Positions 23,101-31,260 are shown, numbered from the stretch's first letter. The stretch: 33,992 nucleotides of DNA from PFJX01 sp964466195 (GCA_964466195.1 CAYXMQ010000033.1:1-33992), one strand, 5' to 3'. Numbers and translations are program-made. Notes: generated from the letters alone by a model not told the origin.

Positions 23101-25792
23101 CTGGGTCGCCGGACGCGACGAATGGGTGTTCGATCAGGCCAACCATGACCGCATCGACCTGATCCCGGAAAAAAAGCATTACGAACCCGGCGAAAGCGCG
23201 CGTTTCCAGGTCCGCATGCCCTATCGCAGCGCCACCGCGCTGGTCACGGTCGAACGCGATGGCGTGCTCGATGCGCGCGTCGTCACGCTTTCCGGCAAGG
23301 CGCCGGTGCTCGACTTCCCGATCAAGGCGAGTTGGGCGCCGAACGTATTCGTCTCGGCGCTGGTGGTGCGCGGCCGCAACGACGCGGTCAAGCCGACCGC
23401 GCTGATCGACCTCGGCCGCCCCAGCTTCAAACTCGGCATCGCCGGCATTGAAGTCGGCCAACGCGCGCATCGGCTCGACGTTGCGGTCAAGACCGATCGT
23501 CCCGACTACCAGATCCGCGAGAAAGCCAAAGTCAGCATCAAAGTGCGCACGCCGGAAGGCGGCCTGCCGCCGGCTGGCACGGAAGTCACGCTGGCCGCCG
23601 TCGACGAAGGCCTGCTCGAACTCGCGCCCAACACCAGCTGGAATCTGCTCGATACGATGATGGCGGAGCGCGGCTACGGCATGCAGACTTTCAGCGCGCA
23701 GATGCAGATCACCGGTAAACGCCATTTCGGCAAGAAAGCGCTGCCGGCCGGCGGCGGCGGCGGCAAATTGCCGACACGCGAACTATTCGACACGCTGCTG
23801 TTCTGGCAAGCCGACGTCGGCCTCGACGCACACGGTGAAGCCAGCGTCGTGATTCCTCTCAACGACAGCCTGACAGCGTTCCGCATCGTCGCCATCGCCG
23901 CCTCGGAAGACCGTTTCGGCAGCGGCAAGACCAGCATCCGCAGCAGCCAGGATCTGCAGCTCATTTCCGGCCTGTCTCCGGTCGTGCGTGCGGGCGACCG
24001 ACTGCAGGCTTATTTCACCGTGCGCAACGGCAGCGAGCGCGGCATGAAGATCGAAGTGAATGCGAATGCGCAAGGCTTGCCAGCCTTGCCGCCGCGCACC
24101 TTGACGCTGGCCGCCGGCGAAGCGCGGGAACTCGTCTGGCCGCTGGCCGTGCCGGAGGGCGAGAAGCTGGTGTGGACGCTGCAAGCGAAAGAAGTCGCCG
24201 GAACGGCTCAGGATGTCCTGAAGCTGACCCAGAACGTGCATGCCGCCGTGCCGGTGCGCGTGCAATCCGCCGCTCTGTACCGATTGCAACACGCGCTTGA
24301 CCTGCCCGTGGCCCTGCCGAAAAACAGCCTGCCCGGCAGCGGCGAACTGCGCGCCACCTTGACCGCCAGCCTGGCCGATGGCCAAACCGGGCTGCGCGAC
24401 TACATGCGGCATTACCCCTACGCCTGCCTGGAACAGAAGGTTTCCCAGGCCGTCGCGCTGCAGGATCAAACCCGCTGGGAAGGCATCACCGCCAACCTGC
24501 CGACGTATCTGGCCGAAACCGGCCTGGCTAACTTTTTTCCCGGGAGTGGTGGCAACAACAGCGGCAGCGTCGCACTCACCGCCTATATCCTGACGATAGC
24601 CGACCAGGCTGGCTGGAACCTGCCGTTGGACGCGCAAACCCGCATGCAACGCGCGCTGGCCGACTACCTGCTCGGACGCATCGAACTACCGCGCAACGCT
24701 TGGGAAAACCCGACGGTGCTGCGTCTGGCCGCGCTGGAAGCCCTGGCGCGCGCCGGCAAGGCGACGCCGGCGTTGATCAGCACGATCAAACCGGAACCGA
24801 ACCTGTGGCCCAGTTCCGCGCTGATCGACTGGATCGGCATCCTGCAGAAAACCCCGCAGCTGCCCGAGCGCGCCAGCCTGCTGCGCAGCGCGCTGGCCGC
24901 GCTGGAGGCGCGCTTCACACACACCGGCCAGCGCCTCAATTTCAATAACGAAGCGCGCGACGAGCTCTGGTGGATGATGACCTCGGCCGACACCAACGCC
25001 TTGCGCGCCCTGCTCGTTCTGCTGCCGGAAGCCGGCTGGAAGGACCGCCTGCCGAAACTGGTCAGCGGCATCCTCGCGCGCCAGCGCGACGGTCGCTGGA
25101 ACACCACCACTGCCAACGCCTGGGGCGTATTGGCGCTGGCGCGTTATCAGCAGCAGTTCGAAGCCGTGCCGCTGAAAGGCCGAAGCTACGCCGTACTCGG
25201 CCAGAACGGCCGCGTAGTGGACTGGAAAACCTTCCCGAAAGGCGCCACCGCCTTCCTGCCCCTGGGTACGCAAACCGCCAGCCTGAAGCTTCGTCACGAA
25301 GGCGACGGCCAACCCTACGTCAGCGTCACCACGCTCGCCGCCGTACCGATCACCACAGCGGTGTCACGCGGCTACAGCGTCAACCGGGAAATCATCCCGA
25401 TCGACCAAAAAACACCCGGCCAATGGAGCCGCGGCGACGTCCTGCGCGTGCGCCTGAACATCGATGCCCGCGACGACATGGGCTGGGTGGTCGTGGAAGA
25501 CCCGATCCCCGCCGGCGCCAGTATCCTGAGCAGCGCTACGAAACGCGGCTCCAGCCTGCTGACCCGGGGCGAAAACACGCAGGGCAATGCCTGGCCGGCC
25601 TGGCACGAGCGCTTGTTCGACAGCTATCGCGCCTATTACGAATACGCCCCGCGCGGCCGCTTCAGCCTGGAATACACGATCCGCCTGAACAGCGACGGCC
25701 GCTTCCAGCTGCCGCCGACACGAGTCGAGGCGATGTATGCGCCGGAGAGGTATGGCGAAGCGCCGAACGGCGTGTTCGAGGTGATGCCATGA
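20138..25792 (+). CDS. Bacterial alpha-2-macroglobulin with thioester motif
   Basis: A very large (1884 residues) secreted protease trap. It begins with a signal peptide (about 1-29, hydrophobic LTSFLLTLLAVLCLPLSAGA). Macroglobulin domains follow; the MG2-type signature LLDRTLFRPGETVHMKHILRDK lies near residues 630-650, the A2M core FWQADVGLDAHGEASVVIPLNDSLTAFRIVAIAAS near 1222-1255, and the thioester motif CLEQ at Cys1430-Gln1433 (YPYACLEQ), so covalent trapping should work. The C-terminus has the GDVLRVRLNIDARDDMGWVVVEDPIPAG domain. Unlike E. coli YfhM no lipobox is seen (the cysteine context is LAVLC), suggesting a soluble periplasmic protein. Shine-Dalgarno GGGGAG. Stop overlaps the next gene by 4 bp. 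pbpC, its usual partner, is 2.5 kb downstream. Confidence 0.94.
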   Translation: MQRPFNSFILTSFLLTLLAVLCLPLSAGAANVENFTPQGEQLTVRQVQARFSAPMTALGQSDAPAPFNIVCTGATNLAGNGYWLDERTWAYDLAGAPPAGLACRFQAKPGLVALNGERIDAGAEYAFSVAGPRVLASLPSPGERIDEEQVFVLLLNGTARPDSLAAGVRCEAQGIHEQIPAQRLTGSERTRILRQLNNQLDQLAENGAQPDASRDPRLEVLRCQRTLPANAKVALVWAAGIATPSGQTNPADQRLEYTVRDHFVARMRCQRESGKSNAACLPLTPIRVDFTAPVARELLDQITLQDAQGQAFPQKKAEQPDDMDNGVVFAGPFPANAALSLALPKRLVDDKGRVLINAARFPLPLRIAEMPPLIKFAGDFGIIERVAGSLLPITLRNLEPDQSGGVSANTAAKVRWIRLTDDAAILEWQARLHQFDHPPYVPDVAKQPDPRRAQLLTPQTAHVLERKLPKPNGAQAFEVVGLALEKPGFYVLEAESRRLGKALLGENRPMYVRTSALVTNLAVHFKWGPASSLAWVTRLDLGTPVAGASVAVRDCRGRLFAESTTDAQGMALLPKNLPDPRAAAYDCPLFVSARKDDDLSFARSDWNEGIESWRFGLPSDWNQDARIASSLLDRTLFRPGETVHMKHILRDKRESGLGYPTRLPPTLQIEHGASNQRWFLPLNWKNGAATSDWKVPDSAKRGDYSLRLLNKAIRPDSAPEQLEYLEGLESGAFSVGDFRVPLMRAELDPVGQELIAARQADFDLGVRYLNGGGAKNLPVKLRAQMEPRYRVEFADYKDFDFAGRKHEDSGSEESEPITLPGAAIKLDANGTARGRIAALPALNMPHTLRVEMEYADPNGEIQTVSRTAPWWPANVVLGVKNTRWARAGQTHRLQFQAVDLNGKPAADVPVEAKLTLRQTFSHRVRLAGGFYGYHSETREMAVAAACSGKTDAQGRFSCQVQSAAGGEIRVSARALDSAGRTATTHHSFWVAGRDEWVFDQANHDRIDLIPEKKHYEPGESARFQVRMPYRSATALVTVERDGVLDARVVTLSGKAPVLDFPIKASWAPNVFVSALVVRGRNDAVKPTALIDLGRPSFKLGIAGIEVGQRAHRLDVAVKTDRPDYQIREKAKVSIKVRTPEGGLPPAGTEVTLAAVDEGLLELAPNTSWNLLDTMMAERGYGMQTFSAQMQITGKRHFGKKALPAGGGGGKLPTRELFDTLLFWQADVGLDAHGEASVVIPLNDSLTAFRIVAIAASEDRFGSGKTSIRSSQDLQLISGLSPVVRAGDRLQAYFTVRNGSERGMKIEVNANAQGLPALPPRTLTLAAGEARELVWPLAVPEGEKLVWTLQAKEVAGTAQDVLKLTQNVHAAVPVRVQSAALYRLQHALDLPVALPKNSLPGSGELRATLTASLADGQTGLRDYMRHYPYACLEQKVSQAVALQDQTRWEGITANLPTYLAETGLANFFPGSGGNNSGSVALTAYILTIADQAGWNLPLDAQTRMQRALADYLLGRIELPRNAWENPTVLRLAALEALARAGKATPALISTIKPEPNLWPSSALIDWIGILQKTPQLPERASLLRSALAALEARFTHTGQRLNFNNEARDELWWMMTSADTNALRALLVLLPEAGWKDRLPKLVSGILARQRDGRWNTTTANAWGVLALARYQQQFEAVPLKGRSYAVLGQNGRVVDWKTFPKGATAFLPLGTQTASLKLRHEGDGQPYVSVTTLAAVPITTAVSRGYSVNREIIPIDQKTPGQWSRGDVLRVRLNIDARDDMGWVVVEDPIPAGASILSSATKRGSSLLTRGENTQGNAWPAWHERLFDSYRAYYEYAPRGRFSLEYTIRLNSDGRFQLPPTRVEAMYAPERYGEAPNGVFEVMP

Positions 25793-26127
25793 GCGGATCT
25801 TCCCTGTGCGGGATGACCCTGAACGGGTTTGCCCTATGCGCCGCGCTGGCGGCGCCGGCCGCACAAGCCGACTGGCGCCTGATCGGCGAAGGCGATTGCC
25901 CGGGCCCCCAGGTCATCGCCAGCGCCGGCATGACGCCGGAGGCAGAACTCTGCACGCCAGCGTTCGCCGGCAAAACGGCGCTCTGCGTCACCCAGGTCTG
26001 TAATCCGAGTTGCCAGTACATCGACGTGGCGACCAGCGACTGCCGCGGCGGCGCCGAACTGGCGCAGGTCTACACCTGCGAAGCGAAACCGGCTGGCGCC
26101 AATCTCAGCCGCCAGCACGATAAATGA
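25789..26127 (+). CDS. Small cysteine-rich secreted protein coupled to the macroglobulin
   Basis: A 112-residue open frame whose ATG overlaps the macroglobulin stop (ATGA), a strong sign of translational coupling. The first ~28 residues form a signal peptide (MTLNGFALCAALAAPAAQA, cleavage before DWRLI). The mature ~84 residues hold seven cysteines, in GDC, ELC, ALC, QVC, PSC, SDC and YTC, so it is probably disulfide-bonded in the periplasm, possibly with one free thiol. I do not recognise the family. Given coupling, it may be a subunit, chaperone or modulator of the macroglobulin; that is inference from position only. Confidence 0.75.
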   Translation: MSGSSLCGMTLNGFALCAALAAPAAQADWRLIGEGDCPGPQVIASAGMTPEAELCTPAFAGKTALCVTQVCNPSCQYIDVATSDCRGGAELAQVYTCEAKPAGANLSRQHDK

Positions 26128-26211
26128 GAGTGCAACGTTGGAACCGACACTGAATAAGTTCGAGCTTGGACCCGGACAAATTCGAGTCTGGCCGCGATGC
26201 ATCGAAAGCCC

Positions 26212-26254
26212 GACCGGCTTCCGGTCCAAACCTGGATTCCCGCCTGCGCGGGGA
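26212..26254. repeat. Tandem short palindromes between convergent genes
   Basis: GACCGG-CTT-CCGGTC (26212-26226) is followed by TTCCCGC-ctgc-GCGGGGA (26237-26254). They sit in the 152-bp gap between the cysteine-rich gene and the convergent CBS-domain gene. The second motif resembles REP-like sequences dispersed in many proteobacterial genomes (recollection); it could also act as a bidirectional terminator, although there is no T-tract. Confidence 0.55.
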
Positions 26255-26279
26255 TGACGGGATCATGCTGGGAGGCGGC

Positions 26280-27599
26280 TTATTGCGTCGCCGGCGCGAC
26301 AGGCGGCTGGTCCGAGACCCGGGTGGCCAGCACCTGGTCGACCCGGTTGCGATCGACGTCGACGACTTCGAATTCCCACTCGTCCCAGGTGAAGCGCTCC
26401 GCCTTGCGCGGGATGTGGCCCAGCGAGGCGAGGACGAAGCCGCCCACGGTATGGAAATTGCCCAGGTGTTCCTGCGGAATATGACGGATATCCAGCTTGT
26501 CCTTCATCTCGTCGATGGCCAGCAGGCCGTCCAGCAACCAGGAGCCGTCCTGGCGGCGTACCGCCAGCGATTCCTCCGGGTCGTCCGACAGGGGCATCAT
26601 GTCGCCCACCAGCGATTGCATCAGGTCGGCCAGCGTGACGATGCCCTCGGTGACGCCGAACTCGCTGACCACCAGGGCGAAGGTGGCCTTGTGCTGGCGG
26701 AAGCTGCGCAGCAGGTCGATCAAGGTCAGGCTGCTGGGCACGAACATCGGCGTCGCCAGCGGCAGTTCGGCGAAATCGATCTCGCCGGCGATGGCCGCCT
26801 GCAGGATGTCGTGGCTTTCGGCGATGCCCACCACCTGCTGCATGTCGCCCTTGCATACCGGCAACTGGGAATGCGGCGCTTCCTGCAGCATGCGCAGATT
26901 GTCCTCGCGCGGCGCCAGCAAGTTGACCCAGACCACGTCGCCCACCGGCGTCATGACGGCCGCCAGGCGGCGATCTTCCAGGCGCAGTACGTTGCCCATC
27001 ATGTGGCTTTCCTCGAGGTTGAGGGCGCCGGAACGTTCTCCCTCATCGACAAAGGCGAGGATGTCCTCGATGCTGGTCACGGCCGGGGCGGAACGGACCG
27101 GCAGCAGCGCCAGGATGCGATCGGCCGCCCAGGACAGAAAGCGTATGGCGGGCGACAACAGCCGGATGAACCAGGTCATCGCCGGCGCGCACAGGGCGGC
27201 CACCTTTTCCGGCTGGCCGATGGCGATGCGCTTGGGCACGATCTCGCCCAGCACGATGGAAACCGCGGTAACGATGATGATGGTGGCGGCGAAAGCAAGG
27301 CTCTCGGCCCATTCGGCCAAGGCCGGCGCGCCGTCGATCACGATCCGTTCAAATGAGGCGGACAACGCCGACTCCCCGAAGACGCCCATCAGCAAAGCGG
27401 CGGCGGTAATGCCGGTCTGGGTGGCGGCGAGCAGTCGGCTGGGATGCTCCTTGATCGCCAGGGCGCTGGCCGCGCCCTGATTACCCGCTTCCGCCAACTG
27501 TTCAAGTCGAACCCGATGCGCGGATGCCAGGGACATCTCGGCGAGGGCAAAGAAACCGGAGAGGACGATGAGAAGCATCAATATCCAGAGCGCAGTCAT
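26280..27599 (-). CDS. CNNM/CBS/CorC-HlyC-family inner-membrane protein
   Basis: A 439-residue membrane protein with the usual three-part layout: an N-terminal CNNM (DUF21) domain of about 190 residues (ILMLLIVLSGFFALAEMSLASAHRVRL; ATQTGITAAALLMGVFGE; IIVTAVSIVLGEIVPKRIAIGQPE), a CBS pair at about 205-330 (VMTPVGDVVWVN; FALVVSEFGVTEGIVTLADLMQSLVG) and a CorC/HlyC C-terminal domain (about 345-425, GSWLLDGLLAIDEMKDKL; TVGGFVLASLGHIPRKAERF). Members transport or regulate divalent cations or polyamines; E. coli YtfL/PaeA is a similar example. Substrate here cannot be told. The old hemolysin label is misleading. It lies on the strand opposite to, and between, the macroglobulin and pbpC units; the 238-bp region upstream is divergent. 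Confidence 0.9.
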   Translation of the reverse strand: MTALWILMLLIVLSGFFALAEMSLASAHRVRLEQLAEAGNQGAASALAIKEHPSRLLAATQTGITAAALLMGVFGESALSASFERIVIDGAPALAEWAESLAFAATIIIVTAVSIVLGEIVPKRIAIGQPEKVAALCAPAMTWFIRLLSPAIRFLSWAADRILALLPVRSAPAVTSIEDILAFVDEGERSGALNLEESHMMGNVLRLEDRRLAAVMTPVGDVVWVNLLAPREDNLRMLQEAPHSQLPVCKGDMQQVVGIAESHDILQAAIAGEIDFAELPLATPMFVPSSLTLIDLLRSFRQHKATFALVVSEFGVTEGIVTLADLMQSLVGDMMPLSDDPEESLAVRRQDGSWLLDGLLAIDEMKDKLDIRHIPQEHLGNFHTVGGFVLASLGHIPRKAERFTWDEWEFEVVDVDRNRVDQVLATRVSDQPPVAPATQ

Positions 27600-27837
27600 G
27601 ATGAGATGCAGACGGAGTAGTGAACCCAGGCGATTGTAGTCGTCGTGGCGCCGGGAACTAGCTGGCGTGGAGTGGCGCGCAAGCTGTTCGCCGTCGGCAG
27701 GCCGGAACTTTGCCCGCGGCCAGAGTCCGATACGCGGCCTGTGCGACGCTTCATGTGCAAGTCATGTCAAGAAACAGCCGGAAAAGCAGGATATCGTCCC
27801 CATATAGCGTGAACATCCAAACAGTAAGGAGAAGCGT

Positions 27838-28227
27838 ATGTTCAACCCCGTCACCATTCCTTTCGGCAGCAAGATGCTGTTCAACGCCGTCAAACTCAAG
27901 CCCGGTGTCACCGCCAACGACATCGAACTCGCGCTGGGTGAAATGTGCCATGTGGTGAAGGAAACCTATGGCAACGAAAGCGGCGGCTTCATCGCCGGAC
28001 AGGTGTTTTCGTACGCCGGCTTCATCAGCCGGGAAGGCTCCGTCAACTCGCTGAAAGAACCTGACTATGATGTCGCCATCGTGACCTATTGGGCCTCGTT
28101 CGAGCAGCATGAAAAATCGCACGCCGACCAGGCCTTCAATGAAAAATTCAGCGCCCTGGCCGAAAAGTGCAGTGCCTCCTTTGAACTGGGTTTCGACATG
28201 CTTTGGCAAGGCGTACCGGGAGAGTGA
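27838..28227 (+). CDS. Small conserved-looking protein of unknown function
   Basis: A 129-residue cytoplasmic protein with no signal peptide or membrane helix. A strong Shine-Dalgarno (TAAGGAG, 27825-27831) precedes the ATG by 6 bp, supporting expression. I do not recognise the family. The pattern of an amphipathic first strand, helix (VTANDIELALGEMCHVVKETYG), two glycine-containing strands (GGFIAGQVFSYAGFIS; YDVAIVTYWASFEQHEKSH) and a second long helix (FNEKFSALAEKCSASFEL) suggests a ferredoxin-like alpha/beta-barrel monomer, as in antibiotic-biosynthesis monooxygenase-type proteins, but this is only structural intuition. It is 31 bp upstream of pbpC and probably co-transcribed with it. Confidence 0.75.
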   Translation: MFNPVTIPFGSKMLFNAVKLKPGVTANDIELALGEMCHVVKETYGNESGGFIAGQVFSYAGFISREGSVNSLKEPDYDVAIVTYWASFEQHEKSHADQAFNEKFSALAEKCSASFELGFDMLWQGVPGE

Positions 28228-28258
28228 AAGTTTGAATTTTGAAGACGTCAACCCGTTG

Positions 28259-30388
28259 ATGCGGAGAGCGCTTTCAAGTGGGGTGCTAGCGCTGGCGCTG
28301 TTCATCGCCGCGCCGGCCTTTGCCGCCCTGCCCGATTTCGCTCAAGTCCGCGCCAACTGGCGCTCCTCGGAAGCGCAGCTGCTCGACCGCCACGGCGAAC
28401 TGCTGCAGGAAGTCCGCGTCGATCCCAGCATCCGGCGCACCGACTGGACGCCGCTGGCCGACATCTCCCCCGCTCTGATCGCCGCCGTGCTGAAAGCCGA
28501 GGATCAACGTTTCTTCGAACATGCCGGCGTCGATTGGCTGGCCGCCGGCAAGGCCGCGTTGACCAATTGGCTGAACGAAAAGCCGCGCGGCGCGTCCACG
28601 CTGAGCATGCAGCTGGCCGGCCTGCTCGATGCGAAATACCGCGCCAAGGTCGCACGCCGCGATGTGGCGGAAAAATGGCGTCAGATGCAGGCCGCCAAAA
28701 TTCTCGAACAACACTGGAGCAAGGCGGAAATCCTGGAGGCCTACCTCAATCTGGCGCCGTTTCGGGGTGAACTCACCGGCATCGACGCCGCCGCACGCGG
28801 ACTGTTCGACAAGCGCCCGGCCGGCTTGAACGATAGCGAAGCGCTGATCCTGGCCGCGCTGATCCGCTCGCCCAACGCCAAGGCCAAGGACGTTGCGCGC
28901 CGCGCCTGCGTACTGGCCGGGCGGCGAACGACGACCCGCAGCGCGCAATGCAGCGCGATACAGACGCGCACTTTGAACGCCTTGAGCGGACGCTACCCGC
29001 TCCTGCCGGCCGCCAATCTGGCGCCGCATCTGGCCAACAGGCTATTGGCCGCGCAACACGGCGACCCCCGCCCTTCCGGCAACAACATCCGCAGCACGCT
29101 CGACGCCGGCCTGCAGCGCCATGTGCTCGCCACCTTGGCGCAGCAACTCAAGCATCACGCCGCGCGCAACGTACAGGATGCCGCAGCGCTGGTGGTCGAC
29201 AATGCCAGCGGCGCCGTGCTGGCTTACGCCAGCCTGAGCAGCCGCGACTCCGCCGGCGCGCAAAACGATGGCGTCCAAGCGCCGCGCCAGGCCGGCTCGA
29301 CGCTGAAGCCCTTTCTCTATGGCCTGGCATTTGAAAAACGCCTGCTCACCGCCGCCTCGCCGCTGCAGGACGAAGCGCTGTCCATCGCCACCGGCGGCGG
29401 CCAGTACGCCCCGGAAAACTACGATCACACCTTTCACGGCCTGGTCAGCGCACGCGTCGCCCTGGCCAGTTCGCTCAACATTCCCGCCGTGCAAACCCTG
29501 CAACTGACCGGCCTCGATCCCTTCGCCATGCAGCTGGGCGAACTCGGCTTCAAAGGCCTCACCGAAGCGGCCGATTTCTATGGTTACGCGCTGGCGCTGG
29601 GCAGCCTGGACGTGCGCCTGGACGAACTGGTCAACGCCTACCGGAGCCTGGCCAACGGCGGGCTCTATGCACCGCTGCGCTTTACGCCGGACGCCGCTCA
29701 GCCGCGCAGCCGGCGCGTACAAAACCAGCAAGTCGCCTTTCTGGTCGCCGACATCCTGTCCGACCGGCAGGCGCGCGCGCTCACCTTCGGCCTGGAAAAC
29801 CCGCTCGCCACGCGCTACTGGACAGCGGTCAAGACCGGCACCAGCAAAGACATGCGCGACAACTGGTGCATCGGCTTCTCGCGCCGCTACAGCGTCGGCG
29901 TCTGGATCGGCAACTTCAACGGCAGCCCGATGCACGATGTCTCCGGCATCAGCGGCGCCGCCCCCGCCTGGGCCGCGATCATGGAGCACCTGCACCCGGC
30001 CGGCAGCCGACTCGACGCCGCACTGCAGGCGCCGAAAGCCCCCGCCGGCTTGCTCCGCCAAATCATTCAGCCCGCCGGCGAACCGCCGCGCAGCGAATGG
30101 TTCCTTCCCGGCACCGAGCCTGCCGCCGCAAGCTGGCAGCCCGCGCAACCGGCCAGCAAAATTCTTCACCCCGTCGATGGCATGATTCTGGCCCTCGACC
30201 CGGACATCCCACCCGAACGCCAGCAACTGCATTTGCGCGCCCGTAATGCGCCTGCCGGCGCAACCTGGCAAATCAACCAAATCAAACTGGAGACCGCCGA
30301 CTGGCCATTGACTCGCGGCAAACACCGCCTGAGTCTGATCGATGCCGGCGGCAGCGTACTGGATCAGCTTGAATTCGAAGTACGGTGA
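28259..30388 (+). CDS. pbpC: Penicillin-binding protein 1C
   Basis: Bifunctional peptidoglycan synthase-type protein (709 residues). Glycosyltransferase domain: EDQRFFEHAGVDW with catalytic Glu81, GASTLSMQLAG, and KILEQHWSKAEILEAYLNLAPF. Transpeptidase domain: active serine Ser347 in AGSTLKPF, SLN (Ser405-Asn407) and KTGTS (from Lys525). A C-terminal BiPBP_C domain is present (about 635-705, ILHPVDGMILALDPDIPPERQQLHL). The N-terminus has a short hydrophobic stretch ending APAFAA, an anchor or cleavable signal. ATG 28259 is used; an in-frame TTG at 28232 with an upstream GGGAGAG is a real alternative. PBP1C pairs functionally with alpha-2-macroglobulins (known from co-occurrence), here encoded 2.5 kb upstream. 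Confidence 0.95.
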   Translation: MRRALSSGVLALALFIAAPAFAALPDFAQVRANWRSSEAQLLDRHGELLQEVRVDPSIRRTDWTPLADISPALIAAVLKAEDQRFFEHAGVDWLAAGKAALTNWLNEKPRGASTLSMQLAGLLDAKYRAKVARRDVAEKWRQMQAAKILEQHWSKAEILEAYLNLAPFRGELTGIDAAARGLFDKRPAGLNDSEALILAALIRSPNAKAKDVARRACVLAGRRTTTRSAQCSAIQTRTLNALSGRYPLLPAANLAPHLANRLLAAQHGDPRPSGNNIRSTLDAGLQRHVLATLAQQLKHHAARNVQDAAALVVDNASGAVLAYASLSSRDSAGAQNDGVQAPRQAGSTLKPFLYGLAFEKRLLTAASPLQDEALSIATGGGQYAPENYDHTFHGLVSARVALASSLNIPAVQTLQLTGLDPFAMQLGELGFKGLTEAADFYGYALALGSLDVRLDELVNAYRSLANGGLYAPLRFTPDAAQPRSRRVQNQQVAFLVADILSDRQARALTFGLENPLATRYWTAVKTGTSKDMRDNWCIGFSRRYSVGVWIGNFNGSPMHDVSGISGAAPAWAAIMEHLHPAGSRLDAALQAPKAPAGLLRQIIQPAGEPPRSEWFLPGTEPAAASWQPAQPASKILHPVDGMILALDPDIPPERQQLHLRARNAPAGATWQINQIKLETADWPLTRGKHRLSLIDAGGSVLDQLEFEVR

Positions 30389-30453
30389 CCCGATGCTGCC
30401 GTTGGCCGCACCGGCACCATCACCCCACAATAACCTACAAATTCAGTCAAGCA

Positions 30454-30483
30454 TTGCCCGCGCCCCGTCCCACCCCGTAAAAT
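30454..30483 (+). promoter_or_regulatory. Putative sigma-70 promoter of sodB
   Basis: TTGCCC (30454-30459) and TAAAAT (30478-30483) are separated by 18 bp, about 55 bp before the sodB start, in the 149-bp gap after pbpC. No Fur-type palindrome was recognised in it. Confidence 0.4.
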
Positions 30484-30537
30484 GCGCGCTCAGATTTACC
30501 GCGCTTGCACTTTCACAACCCAACCGGAGATTCCCAC

Positions 30538-31125
30538 ATGGAACACCAACTGCCCGCCCTGCCCTATGCCAAAGACGCGCTCGTCCCGCACATGTCGGCC
30601 GAAACCTTCGACTACCACTATTCCAAGCATCATCAGGCCTATGTCACCAACCTGAACAACCTGATCAAAGGCACCGCTTTCGAGGACAAGTCCCTCGAAG
30701 AGATCGTCAAGACCGCGCCCGCCGGCGGCATCTACAACAACGCCGCCCAGGTCTCCAACCACACCTTCTTCTGGAGCTGCATGAAGCCGAATGGCGGCGG
30801 CGCTCCCACCGGCGCGCTGGCTGACGCCATCAACGCCAAGTGGGGTAGCCTGGATGAATTCAAGAAAGCCTTTCAGACCAGCGCCGTCGGCAACTTCGGC
30901 TCCGGCTGGACCTGGCTGGTGAAAAAGGCCGACGGCTCAGTCGACATCGTCAACATGGGCGCCGCCGGCACTCCGCTGACAACGGCCGACAAACCCTTGC
31001 TGTGCGTCGACGTCTGGGAACACGCCTACTACATCGACTACCGCAACCTGCGCCCGAAGTTCGTCGAAACCTTCCTGGCCAGCCTGGTCAATTGGTCGTT
31101 TGCCGAGGCGAATTACGCCGCTTGA
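30538..31125 (+). CDS. sodB: Iron superoxide dismutase
   Basis: Cytoplasmic enzyme (195 residues) that dismutates superoxide to oxygen and hydrogen peroxide. Metal ligands are visible as His27 (DYHYSKHH), the histidine in SNHTFFW, and Asp and His in DVWEHAYYIDYRN. The segment NNAAQVSNHTFFWSCMKPNGGG has the AAQ and second-shell glutamine typical of iron-type enzymes rather than the GG pattern of manganese ones. ATG 30538 with Shine-Dalgarno GGAG is chosen over an in-frame start 33 bp upstream because MEHQLPALPYAKDAL is the family N-terminus. No signal peptide. Single-gene unit: promoter upstream, intrinsic terminator downstream. Confidence 0.97.
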   Translation: MEHQLPALPYAKDALVPHMSAETFDYHYSKHHQAYVTNLNNLIKGTAFEDKSLEEIVKTAPAGGIYNNAAQVSNHTFFWSCMKPNGGGAPTGALADAINAKWGSLDEFKKAFQTSAVGNFGSGWTWLVKKADGSVDIVNMGAAGTPLTTADKPLLCVDVWEHAYYIDYRNLRPKFVETFLASLVNWSFAEANYAA

Positions 31126-31143
31126 TCAGTGTTGTTTCGTGAG

Positions 31144-31212
31144 AATAAAGTCTTGAACGCTTTAATAAAGGTTTGAACTTTTCGGTCCATCCGAATAATA
31201 AAGTTCTGAACA
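31144..31212 (+). repeat. Three imperfect AATAAAG..TGAAC repeats after sodB
   Basis: AATAAAGTCTTGAAC (31144-31158), AATAAAGGTTTGAAC (31164-31178) and the variant AATAAAAGTTCTGAAC (31197-31212) lie between the sodB stop and its terminator. The starts are 20 and 33 bp apart. They are much more AT-rich than the surroundings. Confidence 0.65.
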
Positions 31213-31227
31213 ATCATTGTTATCGAA

Positions 31228-31260
31228 GGCTCTGGGTTGAACCTCAGAGCCTTTTTTTTG
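31228..31260 (+). terminator. Rho-independent terminator after sodB
   Basis: AGGCTCTG (31228-31235) and CAGAGCCT (31246-31253) form a perfect 8-bp stem with a 10-nt loop, followed by a run of T residues to about 31260. Confidence 0.92.

Noticed and set aside
28232..28258. TTG start for pbpC
   Set aside because: Possible because of a good upstream GGGAGAG, but the ATG at 28259 gives a more typical N-terminus; kept as an alternative rather than the call.
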